Shown here: positions 16,201-24,427 of the stretch, piece after piece | Numbering within the stretch: position 1 is the stretch's first letter | Layout of the letters: each line of letters opens with the position of its first letter | Assembly: GCA_050299855.1 (NCBI GenBank) | Contig: JBNKWQ010000005.1 | Span: 124,001-188,000, forward strand | From: Hahella sp050299855 | Lineage (GTDB): Bacteria; Pseudomonadota; Gammaproteobacteria; Pseudomonadales; Oleiphilaceae | DNA: 64,000 nucleotides | Direction: 5' to 3' | Made by a program: the position numbers and the translations under genes | The notes under the pieces: generated by a model | Database searches by the model: none | What the model was told of the DNA's origin: nothing | What the model saw: the letters and a program-made list of their open reading frames with translations, nothing else

Positions 16201-18407
16201 CCTATGGCATGCTGCTATGCGGCGAGCTCGATGAGCCGGCGGTCGGCTATCAGTATGGCAAGGTCGGTCTGGCCATCAATGCGCGCCTTGACGACATGGC
16301 TTTGCGGGCTCGGGTGATTTATGTGTACGCGATGTTCGTGCATCACTGGAGCAACCACTGGTCAAGCCTGACCCCCTGGTTCCGCAAGGGCATCGAGGCG
16401 GGTTACCAGTCCGGCGATCTGCTTTACCTGGCTTACAGCGCTCAGGACTGCGTGATCTGGGATCCAACCCTGGATCTGGAAACAGCCCATCGGCTACATG
16501 CCAAGCACCTGGAGATTGTGCGCGAATGCGCCTATCAGGACTCCTTGGATTCCGGCACCCTGTTCCTGCAGTTACAACGCAATCTACTCGGCCTCACCGA
16601 CGCTCCCTGCAGTCTGAGTGATGACAGTTTCGACGAAGAGCAATGTCTTGAGGGGATGCGCCGACGCCAGTTCATGACGGGGATTGCCAACTATCATATT
16701 TACAACGCTGAGATCTGCTTGCTGTACGGCGACCACGACCAAGCCCTTGAGCATGTGCACGCCCAGGATGCACTCATCAAGTCGGCGATGTCGCTGCCGC
16801 AACTGGTGCGTTTTTACATTACAGCGTTCCTGACCCTGGCGATCCACTACCCGAATATGAGGGCTGGTGACCAGGTTGCCACGCGGGAACGGTTGCTACG
16901 CGATCTCGCGCGCATGCGGCGCTGGGCAGACAATTGCGAAGCGAATTTTCGCCACCTTCAGTACCTGATGGAGGCTGAGTTGAAGCGACTCGACGGTTGC
17001 GGTGAGGCTGCGTTGAACTCATACGACGCCGCTATTGAAGCCGCACGGGAAAGCGGTTTTCTGCGGGACGAAGCTACTGCCTGCGAATGTGCTGCGAGAC
17101 ATCTTCTGGCTCTTGGCCGCAGACGCAGTGCGGAAGGCTACCTGCGAGGAGCTCACCGAATTTATGATCGTTGGGGTGCCCAGCGCAAGGTGAGTCTGTT
17201 GGAGCAGGAGTTCCCCGTGTTGCGCGAGATGCTCTCCCATGCGCAGGTCGCTGCCGGTCGGAGAGAGATCGGCGATCTGGATCTTGCCTCGATCATGAAG
17301 GCATCCCGGGAGATATCCGGCGAAATCGTTCTGGACCAACTGCTTAAAACGACGATGAATATCTTATTGGAAAACGCCGGTGGTCAATGGGGCTGCCTGG
17401 TCGTCCGACATGAGGGGGGGTTGATGGTGGAGACGGCCAAGCTCCCAGACCAGGATATGTCGATTCCCGGCCTACCCGGCCACTCGTTGGTGCCGGATTC
17501 GGACGGCGAGCAGGTGCCGCTGCCGGTGACTCTGATCAGTCAGGTATTTCACAGTGGCGAGGCGGTGGTGCTCCACGACGCGGCCCGTGACGGAGAGTTC
17601 GTTCAGGACCCCTATATCCATAAGTTTCGGCCCATGTCGGTGCTCTGTGTACCGATCCGGCGAGAACGCTTCGAAGGTGCCCTGTACATGGAGAATAACC
17701 TGGCCAGCGGCGTGTTCACGGAGGGCCGGGTGGAGGTTATACAATTGCTGGCCGCCCAAGCGTCGGTGGCGATTGAGAATGCGCGCCTTTATGAGCAGGT
17801 GCAGGACTATTCCAGAACCCTGGAGGAGAAAGTGGCCGAACGGACTTCCCGTCTGGAGCAACTTAACCGGGAATTGCAGGGGCTTGCCGATCGCGACGGC
17901 TTGACCGGCGTTGCCAACCGGCGCCGGGGGGATGGCTATCTGGATGAGGTATGGGTGCGCCTGCGACGTGAGAAGAAGCCGTTATCGGTCATCATGCTCG
18001 ACGTGGATCACTTCAAGGCCTTTAACGACAATTACGGTCACCAGGCCGGCGACGACTGTCTGGTGATGGTGGCCGAGGCGGTAAGCTCTCAACTATTACG
18101 GCCTGCAGATCTGGTTGCCCGCTACGGTGGCGAGGAATTTTTGCTCATTTTGCCCGATACGGACAGTGCCGGTGTGGTCCGGGTAGGTGAGAACGTTCGC
18201 CTCGCAGTGGAAGCCCTGGCCATTGTTCACGCGCACTCCTCGGTGAACACCGTGGTGACGGTAAGCGCCGGGGCTGCCACCGTGGTTCCGTCGATGGGGG
18301 AAAGCACCGAGCAACTACTCCGTGAAGCGGATATCGCCCTCTACCGGGCCAAGCAGATGGGGCGCAATCAGGTGCATTCAGCCCCTGTAGTTTCATCGGC
18401 ACATTAG
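13284..18407 (+). CDS. Giant pseudokinase-AAA ATPase-GAF-GGDEF signalling protein
   Basis: A 1707-residue cytoplasmic multidomain regulator. Residues 15-290 form a Ser/Thr kinase-like domain whose catalytic loop reads HKALAPEN (HRD Asp replaced by Ala) and whose DFG motif reads GFG, so it is probably a pseudokinase. Next comes an AAA/STAND ATPase with Walker A GYSGVGKSAL near 345 and Walker B VVLFLDDLQWSD. A TPR-like helical region (about 800-1250) and a GAF domain (about 1340-1500) follow. A short coiled coil leads to a GGDEF domain with active-site GGEEF near 1614 and a product-inhibition I-site RPAD five residues before it. It therefore should make cyclic di-GMP. The start is GTG at 13284 after AGAGGAAGAG. 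The histidine kinase domain common in related AAA-GAF proteins is replaced by GGDEF. Confidence 0.9.
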   Translation: MAGTDVGTKAEDLQLPGYVVESVLYRAGGRVAYRAQRFADDAAVVVETLDVEYPDRQQVAGIRREGAIAQRLADVDGVRKVYAVLPHGSGNLALVVEPFEFSLRSRLDRAGGRGLPLAEVLEIARCLARTLGDIHAHDIVHKALAPENVLFDPASGAAALAGFGIASELDQERQAVQMSRRLEGPLPYISPEQTGRMNRDLDYRSDYYSLGVLLFELLTGQRPFQGDNLLEWVHSHISRLPPTPHQISPEVPEAVSAIVLKLLGKSPEARYQSAEGLVHDLVHCADLLAMGHKIEPFELGEKDVVHKFLVPQSLYGREHELEELFELFEAAVAGRNEFCLVHGYSGVGKSALVNEIDRPLVRERGFLVRGKFDQFQHSEAYTAIAATFRGLVQQVLAQPEEGLEQWRQRLLEALEPNACLVVDLVPELELIIGHQPAVAELPPAEARNRLQIVLTAFLRVFAGEGHPVVLFLDDLQWSDAPTLGLLRRLVTSHELSHLLLIGAYRSNEVGPGHPLRLLLDDLQVKKNIRQLPLGPLYRESVAHLVADALCCEPNESRPLSDMLYEKAQGNPLFTNELLRQLYKESAIVPNPASGRWHWDLDAARWSNVSSDVVEFMVDNLRRLKPETQRVLQLAACIGGTFDLHTLSVIYERPVAETAAALLPALKQHAVLPLHSDYRLVGAPLEDEGQEFDSLESLMFNPIYQFQHDRVQQAAYALIDVQRLPEVHLSIGNLMLLHVGNDVPDERLIDIVGHLNEGRSLITSPDERLHLAELNLRAGIRARYSSAYEAALNYLQLAADLLPVDPWAKTPELMKSLAEETQLCAYLTGHIDVADQWIEVMLTHANNDLERSDILATRTRQYATLGRMEESIRSAIQGLALLGVKFTNLPGDTDIAEERRLVLENLGERRIEGLVDAPSVEDQSTLSAMRLLMEIFPAAFLSGSGNLFPYLVLKAVNLSLRHGNCPESAFAYAAYGMLLCGELDEPAVGYQYGKVGLAINARLDDMALRARVIYVYAMFVHHWSNHWSSLTPWFRKGIEAGYQSGDLLYLAYSAQDCVIWDPTLDLETAHRLHAKHLEIVRECAYQDSLDSGTLFLQLQRNLLGLTDAPCSLSDDSFDEEQCLEGMRRRQFMTGIANYHIYNAEICLLYGDHDQALEHVHAQDALIKSAMSLPQLVRFYITAFLTLAIHYPNMRAGDQVATRERLLRDLARMRRWADNCEANFRHLQYLMEAELKRLDGCGEAALNSYDAAIEAARESGFLRDEATACECAARHLLALGRRRSAEGYLRGAHRIYDRWGAQRKVSLLEQEFPVLREMLSHAQVAAGRREIGDLDLASIMKASREISGEIVLDQLLKTTMNILLENAGGQWGCLVVRHEGGLMVETAKLPDQDMSIPGLPGHSLVPDSDGEQVPLPVTLISQVFHSGEAVVLHDAARDGEFVQDPYIHKFRPMSVLCVPIRRERFEGALYMENNLASGVFTEGRVEVIQLLAAQASVAIENARLYEQVQDYSRTLEEKVAERTSRLEQLNRELQGLADRDGLTGVANRRRGDGYLDEVWVRLRREKKPLSVIMLDVDHFKAFNDNYGHQAGDDCLVMVAEAVSSQLLRPADLVARYGGEEFLLILPDTDSAGVVRVGENVRLAVEALAIVHAHSSVNTVVTVSAGAATVVPSMGESTEQLLREADIALYRAKQMGRNQVHSAPVVSSAH

Positions 18408-18553
18408 CTGCAACGTTACGATCACCGCATAGTACTTCCTATTTCAACAATGATTCCCAAATACAACGATGGAATTCTTTTTGTTGATCTATAGTTAGAA
18501 CTGAGAATCCCCAAGTTACATCTAAGAATACCTAACCCACTCAGGAGGAGTAG

Positions 18554-20323
18554 ATGACTACATCGACTTGGAATACGCAGCCGGCTACCGGTGAATGGAA
18601 CACTGACGACAACTGGACCCCTGCTGAGGTCCCCATGGACACGGCCGCTTTTGCGAATTCCTCGCAGGCGGCGATCACCTTTTCAGCGACAAGCGAGGCC
18701 ACCGTAGGCAACATTGAGTTTGCTGAGAATGCCTCCGCCTATACGTTCACCTTCGGCACTTCCACCGCTCCTGCATTGACGGTGACAGGCCAGGGAATCA
18801 GCAACCATTCCAAAAAACAACAGAGCTTTATCGTTGCAGCCACCACCAGCGGTTACAAGAACCCGCAGCTCAAGTTCATTAACTCCGCAACCGCAGGCGG
18901 GGATGATATGTTCTACTGCGCGGGTCCGGAAACGGAACAGGGCTACGGTGGCGGCGTCATCTGTTTCTGCAACAACACGACGGCAGGGTCGGCCGCATTC
19001 AAAGTCTGGACCGGCGCTATGGCGCCGCCGGAGCACAGCACTGTCGGTGGCGAGGTAGCCTTCTGCGACTCCTCATCGGCGGATAACGCCCGCTTCGCTA
19101 TCTACGGTACCCTCGGCACGGACGGCGACACTTTCGGCAATGTGGTCTTCCACGATACCGCGACAGCGGCTAATGCCTCTTTCACCAATGTCGGCGGAAC
19201 GGTGTCCGGCGGCGACGGCGGCAATACTCAGTTCTATGGCAGTTCCACCGCAGCCTACGGTATCTACAACAACTGGGGCGGAACCTACAGCAAGGCTAAC
19301 GGCGGTGACGTGGCTTTCGATGCTACCGCCGACGGAGGCCATGGACATTTCTATAACCATGCGGCCAAGGCAGCCGGTGCCTACGGTGGTGTTACCAGCT
19401 TCAACAACAATCCGCCGTCAATGACGGCAACCCAGGGTGCTTCCGCAGGGAACGGCACTTACGTCAATTACGGTGCACGGGACGGCGAACAGGGCGGGGG
19501 AGGCCACCTGGAGTTTAGCGCCAAATATGGCTCTCCAACCGCAGCTAATGCCAATATCTACAACTATGGCAGCAACATTGAAAGCAAGTCGAGCGCCGGT
19601 CATACCATCTTTTCGATCAATCAGCCGACCGAATATTTTCCGACTGCGGGCAACGTCATCATTTGGAACCACCCCGGGGTGAGCGAGGGGACTGCTGCCG
19701 GCTTCACTGAGTTTTCAGTGTACGATGACTCAAGCTCTGCCAAGGCTGGCGATAGTACTGGAAGCAGCAGCAACAGCGCCGGAACCAATGTCCCCACGGC
19801 AGGCGACGGCACTTTCTTCAACCTCGGTGGCTACAGCTCGAAAGCGACCGGAGGCTATACGGTATTTTCGGGCACTTCGAGCGCGGGAAATGCCACGCTG
19901 ATCGCCTATGGTGGAACCCATGGGGGCTATGGTGGCCGCATTGTCTTCTACGGCGAATCTTCGGGCGGCACAGCGAATGTGCAACTCTTCGGCAACGGCG
20001 AATTGGATATCAGCGACCACACCAAGGGAGTAACCATCGGTGCACTCGAATTATCCGGTGGGATTATCTCCGTCCAACTCGGCACCAACCCGACTGGGCT
20101 GACGGTGTCTGGTGGGCTGACTCTCTATTCAACCTATACGACCTTCTCGTTCTGGAAACAAAACGAAGGCGGGTTTGAATTCAATACCGCCTATACGGTG
20201 CTCACTAACGCCAACCTTGCTGGTTTAAGTGCAGACCAGTTCCGCGGCAATAGTATCGACGGCGTAGCGCCGACGTTCACTATTGTCGGTAATGATCTGC
20301 AGGTAACCTTTTCGCAGGAATGA
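18554..20323 (+). CDS. Gly/Ser-rich repeat protein, probable beta-helix, no signal peptide
   Basis: A 589-residue protein dominated by about 12 degenerate repeats of 27-50 residues. Each has a short strand with a central Phe (xVxF), Ser/Thr/Ala residues, an aromatic strand and a GG turn (examples: NVVFHDTATAANASF, NTQFYGSSTAAYGIY, YTVFSGTSSAGNATL). The N-terminus (WNTQPATGEWNTDDNWTP, VPMDTAAF) resembles the cap of autotransporter-type beta-helices. There is no Sec signal, no C-terminal beta-barrel and no RTX motif, so how or whether it is exported is unclear. AGGAGGAGTAG gives an excellent ribosome-binding site. It follows the GGDEF protein by 146 nt on the same strand, suggesting linked expression. 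Function unknown. Confidence 0.75.
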   Translation: MTTSTWNTQPATGEWNTDDNWTPAEVPMDTAAFANSSQAAITFSATSEATVGNIEFAENASAYTFTFGTSTAPALTVTGQGISNHSKKQQSFIVAATTSGYKNPQLKFINSATAGGDDMFYCAGPETEQGYGGGVICFCNNTTAGSAAFKVWTGAMAPPEHSTVGGEVAFCDSSSADNARFAIYGTLGTDGDTFGNVVFHDTATAANASFTNVGGTVSGGDGGNTQFYGSSTAAYGIYNNWGGTYSKANGGDVAFDATADGGHGHFYNHAAKAAGAYGGVTSFNNNPPSMTATQGASAGNGTYVNYGARDGEQGGGGHLEFSAKYGSPTAANANIYNYGSNIESKSSAGHTIFSINQPTEYFPTAGNVIIWNHPGVSEGTAAGFTEFSVYDDSSSAKAGDSTGSSSNSAGTNVPTAGDGTFFNLGGYSSKATGGYTVFSGTSSAGNATLIAYGGTHGGYGGRIVFYGESSGGTANVQLFGNGELDISDHTKGVTIGALELSGGIISVQLGTNPTGLTVSGGLTLYSTYTTFSFWKQNEGGFEFNTAYTVLTNANLAGLSADQFRGNSIDGVAPTFTIVGNDLQVTFSQE

Positions 20324-20785
20324 GCAGGTGAGGAAGTGGAATAGGAAGTAAAACAGGGCATCCAATGCATCAGTTTGTGATGTATCCGAAGAGTGTTAGT
20401 CGGGCTATTTTGGTTCTGTAGCTGTTCGATGGATGTCCTGGTTTTTTTTCTTGATAGAAATGGGGCGTCATGCCAGATTACCGATACCGTCGAGTTCCAG
20501 TGTAGGTTGCCCTTATTGGCATACGTTCTGGCACCCGTTTACCGGTTCGTCTTCAAGCATCGCCATAAGGTGTTGAGGTCATGCTATGTAGGCAACGCCA
20601 GTTAACCATGGTGAAGCGGCTCTGATGTACTTTCTGATTTTCTTCTATATGGCTTGTCGCGGTTCAACAGTCTGGGCTCTTTCCAGGAAATGACGCCAAA
20701 CTCAATACTGACGTGCTACCTGATAGGTCGCCGGCACTTGATAAGTCACATACTCGTTTATATAGCCCTGGTCGATGATGATCGA
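20324..20785. other. Intergenic region between convergent genes
   Basis: 462 bp without a credible gene. A 70-residue plus-strand ORF (20393-20605) has no ribosome-binding site and low-quality composition. I see no strong hairpin or T-run terminator. The region may be decayed sequence. Confidence 0.5.
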
Positions 20786-21256
20786 TCAGGGCCTGCAGTC
20801 GGTGTAGTTTCGCTTTGAAAATTGACTTCCACTTATCTCGTTAAGTGAGCTTTTATAAGCTAGGTGATTTCCCAGATTCCAGCTGACCACATCAATTTGA
20901 TTTACGGAACGATGTTGTATGTTGCCGGTAATCAAATTCTTTTCCTGCCATTCATATAAGTAACCCGTCAGGCTTAACCTGTCTCCGTCCTTTAGTTCAG
21001 CAACATCATGTGGATCAGGAATGTCTGAAGGCATGTTGGGAAAAATTCCCTCATCGCTCACCTCTCCGTTGACGACTCTATACAACTTCGTGCAGAGGGG
21101 ATCGCCGGTAACGTTTATGTATTCCGCTTCCACCGTGACTGGTTGGTTGTCCACCCGGGCATAGCCATATTCCATGTAGGGTTTTGTCAGCACAATAAAA
21201 GCTGCAACCACTAAACAGACTATTGCGAATAGGGCAATGCTAAGTTTCTTTACCAT
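20786..21256 (-). CDS. Hypothetical membrane-anchored protein, 156 aa
   Basis: Not recognised. It has a short basic N-terminus and one hydrophobic segment (about residues 5-24, LSIALFAIVCLVVAAFIVL), probably an inner-membrane anchor with the rest in the periplasm. The periplasmic part is mainly beta-like: VTVEAEYINVTGDPLCTKLY, then DRLSLTGYLYEWQ. It has two Cys residues that could form a disulfide. It stands alone, with divergent non-coding DNA upstream. No lipobox is seen. Confidence 0.6.
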   Translation of the reverse strand: MVKKLSIALFAIVCLVVAAFIVLTKPYMEYGYARVDNQPVTVEAEYINVTGDPLCTKLYRVVNGEVSDEGIFPNMPSDIPDPHDVAELKDGDRLSLTGYLYEWQEKNLITGNIQHRSVNQIDVVSWNLGNHLAYKSSLNEISGSQFSKRNYTDCRP

Positions 21257-21676
21257 GAATATCGCCTAATGTGGTGTAGATGAGTTAGGGAACTTTAATT
21301 TATCTCTGGCAATACCGTCATTAATCAGATCTCCATCTTTATAGGCTCTGATTTTGCCGTGCCGGTAATCGGATATTTTTCCACCAGGTGGTCGGTGACA
21401 CTGTGGTTTTAAGGTGATAGTGGGCACACGAGGATGACCCCACAGCTTGCTTTATAATTTGTTGTAAACGGGGCACCATAAGTTGGCCGTTACCATGGGT
21501 ATCCTTACGGAGCGATGTTGCCTTTCGGCATGGTATATAGTGTCTTGAATCCGCGAGGTAATCTCGTAAGCCAGTTGATTGGCCTTGATGATAGCGATAA
21601 ATTACGTCGGTCTTTAACGATCTAACCGCAACCACATCAAAATAATATTATACGTGTACTATAGGATGTCACTGCC
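21257..21676. other. Divergent intergenic region
   Basis: 420 bp between two divergent small-protein genes. A 98-residue minus-strand ORF (21339-21635) is rich in Arg, His and Gln, lacks a ribosome-binding site and was not accepted. No clear palindrome is seen. The last 40 nt before 21677 are AT-rich and may include the promoter of the downstream gene. Confidence 0.5.
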
Positions 21677-22405
21677 ATGGCCCAGGGAACGATCCCAAGC
21701 TCCCCAACAAATCAGTTTTGGCAACTTAGGAGACTAAGTTATATTTCCCTGGCTGGGTTGCTGCTATCCATTTTATTGTCCCCCCAAACCTATGCCCAGG
21801 CTTTCCCGGAGCATGCTGCTGTGACGGTTTCCACGAGCAAGCTCCTGACGATGAACACGCCCCTGACAATGAAAGAACTATCACTCCTGGCTGGAGCTTT
21901 TGTCGCATTGATGACGTTCCTGAGTGGGCAGGTCATTATCCCTCTCTACAAATACCGCATGGAACAAAGAAAAGGCAAAGAACTCATCATTACCATCATG
22001 AAAGTGATGGCGGATAAAACCCTGGATTTTTTCGGCGACAACACCTCTACCTCAATATTTGACAAGGTTTCCTACCAGATACAGGAGCAGATTGAGAGGA
22101 CTGAGAAGGACAATCATTATATTGCCCATGTCTCCGTCTCGAACGAAGATATCCTCCGAACCAAACTCCTGGATAAAGATCATTTCTGGCTGGTCGAAGA
22201 AGAAATTCTCAAAGCGTTTATAAAATTCGAGGAAAATGCGTCCAGAGCGCGGTTTATGTGTCGGTCCGTCATGGACAAAGAGTATCTTGAACTGGTGAAA
22301 GACGACAGAAAGCGCTATGTCGCAGCACTTGAACAGGTAAAAAAACAGTTTGATGACTGGCTGATCAGTACGAGGGAACTGAAAGAAGCGCTAAAGGAGT
22401 ACTGA
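21677..22405 (+). CDS. Hypothetical membrane protein, 242 aa
   Basis: Not recognised. The N-terminus has a hydrophobic stretch ending in TYAQA (about 23-42), which looks like a signal peptide. A second hydrophobic segment (about 70-92, LSLLAGAFVALMTFLSGQVIIPLY) follows, then a charged, mostly helical C-terminal domain of 150 residues (QEQIERTEKDNHYIAHV, KRYVAALEQVKKQFDDW). The likely topology is a single membrane helix with a cytoplasmic helical domain. The ribosome-binding site is weak. It is the last gene of the block that separates the two parts of the alcohol-oxidation locus. Confidence 0.6.
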   Translation: MAQGTIPSSPTNQFWQLRRLSYISLAGLLLSILLSPQTYAQAFPEHAAVTVSTSKLLTMNTPLTMKELSLLAGAFVALMTFLSGQVIIPLYKYRMEQRKGKELIITIMKVMADKTLDFFGDNTSTSIFDKVSYQIQEQIERTEKDNHYIAHVSVSNEDILRTKLLDKDHFWLVEEEILKAFIKFEENASRARFMCRSVMDKEYLELVKDDRKRYVAALEQVKKQFDDWLISTRELKEALKEY

Positions 22406-22616
22406 TTAGAAGTGGGGAAAGGCCATTCAAATGGCTTAAATAACGTTATATATCAGCTTGATAGCTGTATAAAACCTTCAAATTACCAAAGGACCGGGAC
22501 CTTTCATGTAGGCGCCTCACTAGTAGTAGAAGTTACGACTTGGCTAGATTATAGCACGCAAATTTTGAACCTGACAAAATAATAACCACCGAATCCATAG
22601 CTTGGAATTTGCCGAC

Positions 22617-23504
22617 TCACTGACTTGCCACCCGATAAGTCTCCGGCATTTGATAGCTCATATGGTAGGACTCGAAAATGGCGGCCATATCTCCTTCTTT
22701 GACCATCTTCTCGACGATGCCTTCAATGGCGTAGCTCAGTTGCCGGTTGTTTTGCCGGACCGCCATGCCGATGTCCCAGGTTCTGCGGGACCATTGCACC
22801 AGGCTGTTGTCGGAGATGGCGTATTGGGATGCGAGATCTTTGTCAGCGGATTCGTGCAGGCGCCATTCGATTTGTCCGCGCATTCCGACAACGGCAGAGA
22901 CTTCCTGTCTTTCCAGGGCATCGACTGCATCGATGGTCGTAATGAAATGATTCACCATGCCGGCGAGTTGGCCGCGCAGGGTGCTCGTCAGGGTCAGGTC
23001 AGGCACGCTGTCGGTTTCTACGCCGACTTTGTGATAGCGGAAATAGGCAAGGTTGGGAAGTTCGGGCAACTTGCTGAGATTCCGTACCACTGTCCAGCCT
23101 TCCTGATGATAGGGGCCGAACATCACGACCATATCATTTTTGATTTCGCCCAGTTCGTTGGTCATGTAGGCATAGTCATGGGCGTAGGGGACTCTGAGCA
23201 TGACATCAGCAACGCCACCTCCCAGGTAATGCCCTTTCCAGACGGCGTTACGAAGATCATCATCCAGGTTTTCATCTGCCGTCACCCAAAACCATTGCGG
23301 GCGCACGCCGAGCTGGTCGGCGATCTTTTTACCCAGTTCTATATCAATGCCCTTCGGTGTTCCATTATCCAAATAGGAATAAGGCGGGAAATTCCGGTAC
23401 ACCGCAATGCTCAGATAACCGGTTGCGGTCACCTGATCATAGGTGCGGGCAAAGGCCGACATCGCCAGAGCCCAGGTCAATACAACCATCAATAGCTGTT
23501 TCAT
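22617..23504 (-). CDS. XoxJ/MxaJ-like periplasmic binding protein associated with quinoproteins
   Basis: A 295-residue protein of the family 3 solute-binding fold, of the group tied to quinoprotein dehydrogenases (MxaJ/XoxJ type). A signal peptide ends near SAFA. The domain starts TATGYLSIAVYRNFPPYSYLDNGTPKGIDIELGKKIADQLGVRP, shown here only as the recognisable layout (GYLxIAVYRNFPPYS, then GIDxELGKKIAD). The central VADVMLRVPYAHDYAYM and a C-terminal YAIEGIVEKM complete both lobes. In methylotrophs this protein helps activate or mature the dehydrogenase rather than feed a transporter. It lies beside cytochrome c550 and may be co-transcribed with it. Confidence 0.85.
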   Translation of the reverse strand: MKQLLMVVLTWALAMSAFARTYDQVTATGYLSIAVYRNFPPYSYLDNGTPKGIDIELGKKIADQLGVRPQWFWVTADENLDDDLRNAVWKGHYLGGGVADVMLRVPYAHDYAYMTNELGEIKNDMVVMFGPYHQEGWTVVRNLSKLPELPNLAYFRYHKVGVETDSVPDLTLTSTLRGQLAGMVNHFITTIDAVDALERQEVSAVVGMRGQIEWRLHESADKDLASQYAISDNSLVQWSRRTWDIGMAVRQNNRQLSYAIEGIVEKMVKEGDMAAIFESYHMSYQMPETYRVASQ

Positions 23505-23528
23505 CGCAACGCCCGCCGTGCTTTTCGT

Positions 23529-23588
23529 TAAAGATACTCAGATAGTTAAAGTTACTTAGTCAAGGTGACTTGGTTAAGGTAACTCGGT
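23529..23588. repeat. 14-nt degenerate tandem repeats
   Basis: Three to four consecutive units of about 14 nt (consensus near TAAGGTNACTTGGT; 23547-23560, 23561-23574, 23575-23588, plus a weaker unit from 23529) lie in the 99-nt gap between the cytochrome c550 stop and the start of the XoxJ-like gene. Confidence 0.65.
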
Positions 23589-23603
23589 TGAATGTTGTTT
23601 CGA

Positions 23604-24038
23604 TCAAAGATCAGGATCGTGTTGGGACTCTAACCAGCTACGAATCGCCCACAAAGCTTCCTGGCTGAGAACACCCTCAAATTTCGGCATATAAGGGATG
23701 TTGTTGCGGGTGGCGCCGTTACGTACCCGGTAGGTAAACCATTCATCCCCCTCAATACCCGGCTCCAGTTTGCGCAAATCGGGCGCGATACCGCCGGAGA
23801 TGGCCTCCAGGCCATGGCAACGGGCGCAGTTCTGGTTGTAGGCCGAAGAGCCGATCTTGATGGCGGTTTCATCGCCGGAATAAGGGTTGGATTCACGCCA
23901 TTCTTCGCCCAGTGGTTCCAGGCCATCCGTATCGATTGGCTGCGGCGTTACGTTGCCGTGTGCCGAGACCCATTGGCTGCCGGCGAGAATGCTAATGCCC
24001 AAGGCGGCTTTAAATAGCTTGGAAAAATGGATGGTCAT
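23604..24038 (-). CDS. Cytochrome c550, PedF/ExaB type
   Basis: A 144-residue periplasmic c-type cytochrome, the natural electron acceptor of PQQ ethanol dehydrogenases. The signal peptide ends near VSA. The single haem site is CARCHG (about residue 72), and the Met ligand is likely in NIPYMPKF. The segment TPQPIDTDGLEPLGEEWRESNPY is typical of the PedF group. GGGAGGAAACCAGC before the ATG is a strong ribosome-binding site. Expression is divergent from the PQQ-associated ABC genes. Its dehydrogenase partner is at 5.8-7.6 kb, so the pair has been separated. Confidence 0.9.
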   Translation of the reverse strand: MTIHFSKLFKAALGISILAGSQWVSAHGNVTPQPIDTDGLEPLGEEWRESNPYSGDETAIKIGSSAYNQNCARCHGLEAISGGIAPDLRKLEPGIEGDEWFTYRVRNGATRNNIPYMPKFEGVLSQEALWAIRSWLESQHDPDL

Positions 24039-24427
24039 GCTGGTTTCCTCCCGGAACTTTGTCGATTTTTATCGTCATTTCAGTTGTAGCTGTAGTTGTG
24101 AATACGCTCGTTAACAGTGTTGTAAATTCCGTTACCGGATTCGGACAACTATGGGTTGCCACGCTACCTTCACAATAACCCGCAGGCCGACGCGGCTGAA
24201 TGTGACCATGTTAGGAGACTGGCGGTTACTTGGTATTAGGTGGAACTCATCCCAACGCCTAGTACCGAAGTAGGAGATCGGTCCTTCCAACGCAGGACAA
24301 CTCAGGTAGGAGTGCATTGATGCTCTGTGCCAGTACTCGTGCCGGTACATCCGACGTTATTCTTAGGAAAACTACAAATAATGTATGGGCCTGCCAACAA
24401 GTGGGCACCAACGGGCGGGATAACCTT
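24039..24427. other. Divergent promoter region of the cytochrome c550 and ABC genes
   Basis: 389 bp with no accepted gene. Both neighbours are transcribed away from it, so it should contain their promoters. An ATG at 24317 could extend the plus-strand gene by 37 residues, but that extension lacks a signal-peptide-like sequence and a ribosome-binding site. I see no clear operator. Confidence 0.5.

Noticed and set aside
20393..20605. 70-residue plus-strand ORF after the repeat protein
   Set aside because: No ribosome-binding site, no family, unusual composition; likely random.
21339..21635. Possible transposase fragment on the minus strand
   Set aside because: The 98-residue ORF has an Arg/His-rich look but no DDE or integrase motif, no inverted repeats and no ribosome-binding site.
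22602..23495. 297-residue plus-strand ORF opposite the XoxJ-like gene
   Set aside because: The minus-strand product has a signal peptide and a known fold; the plus-strand one is a codon-bias shadow.
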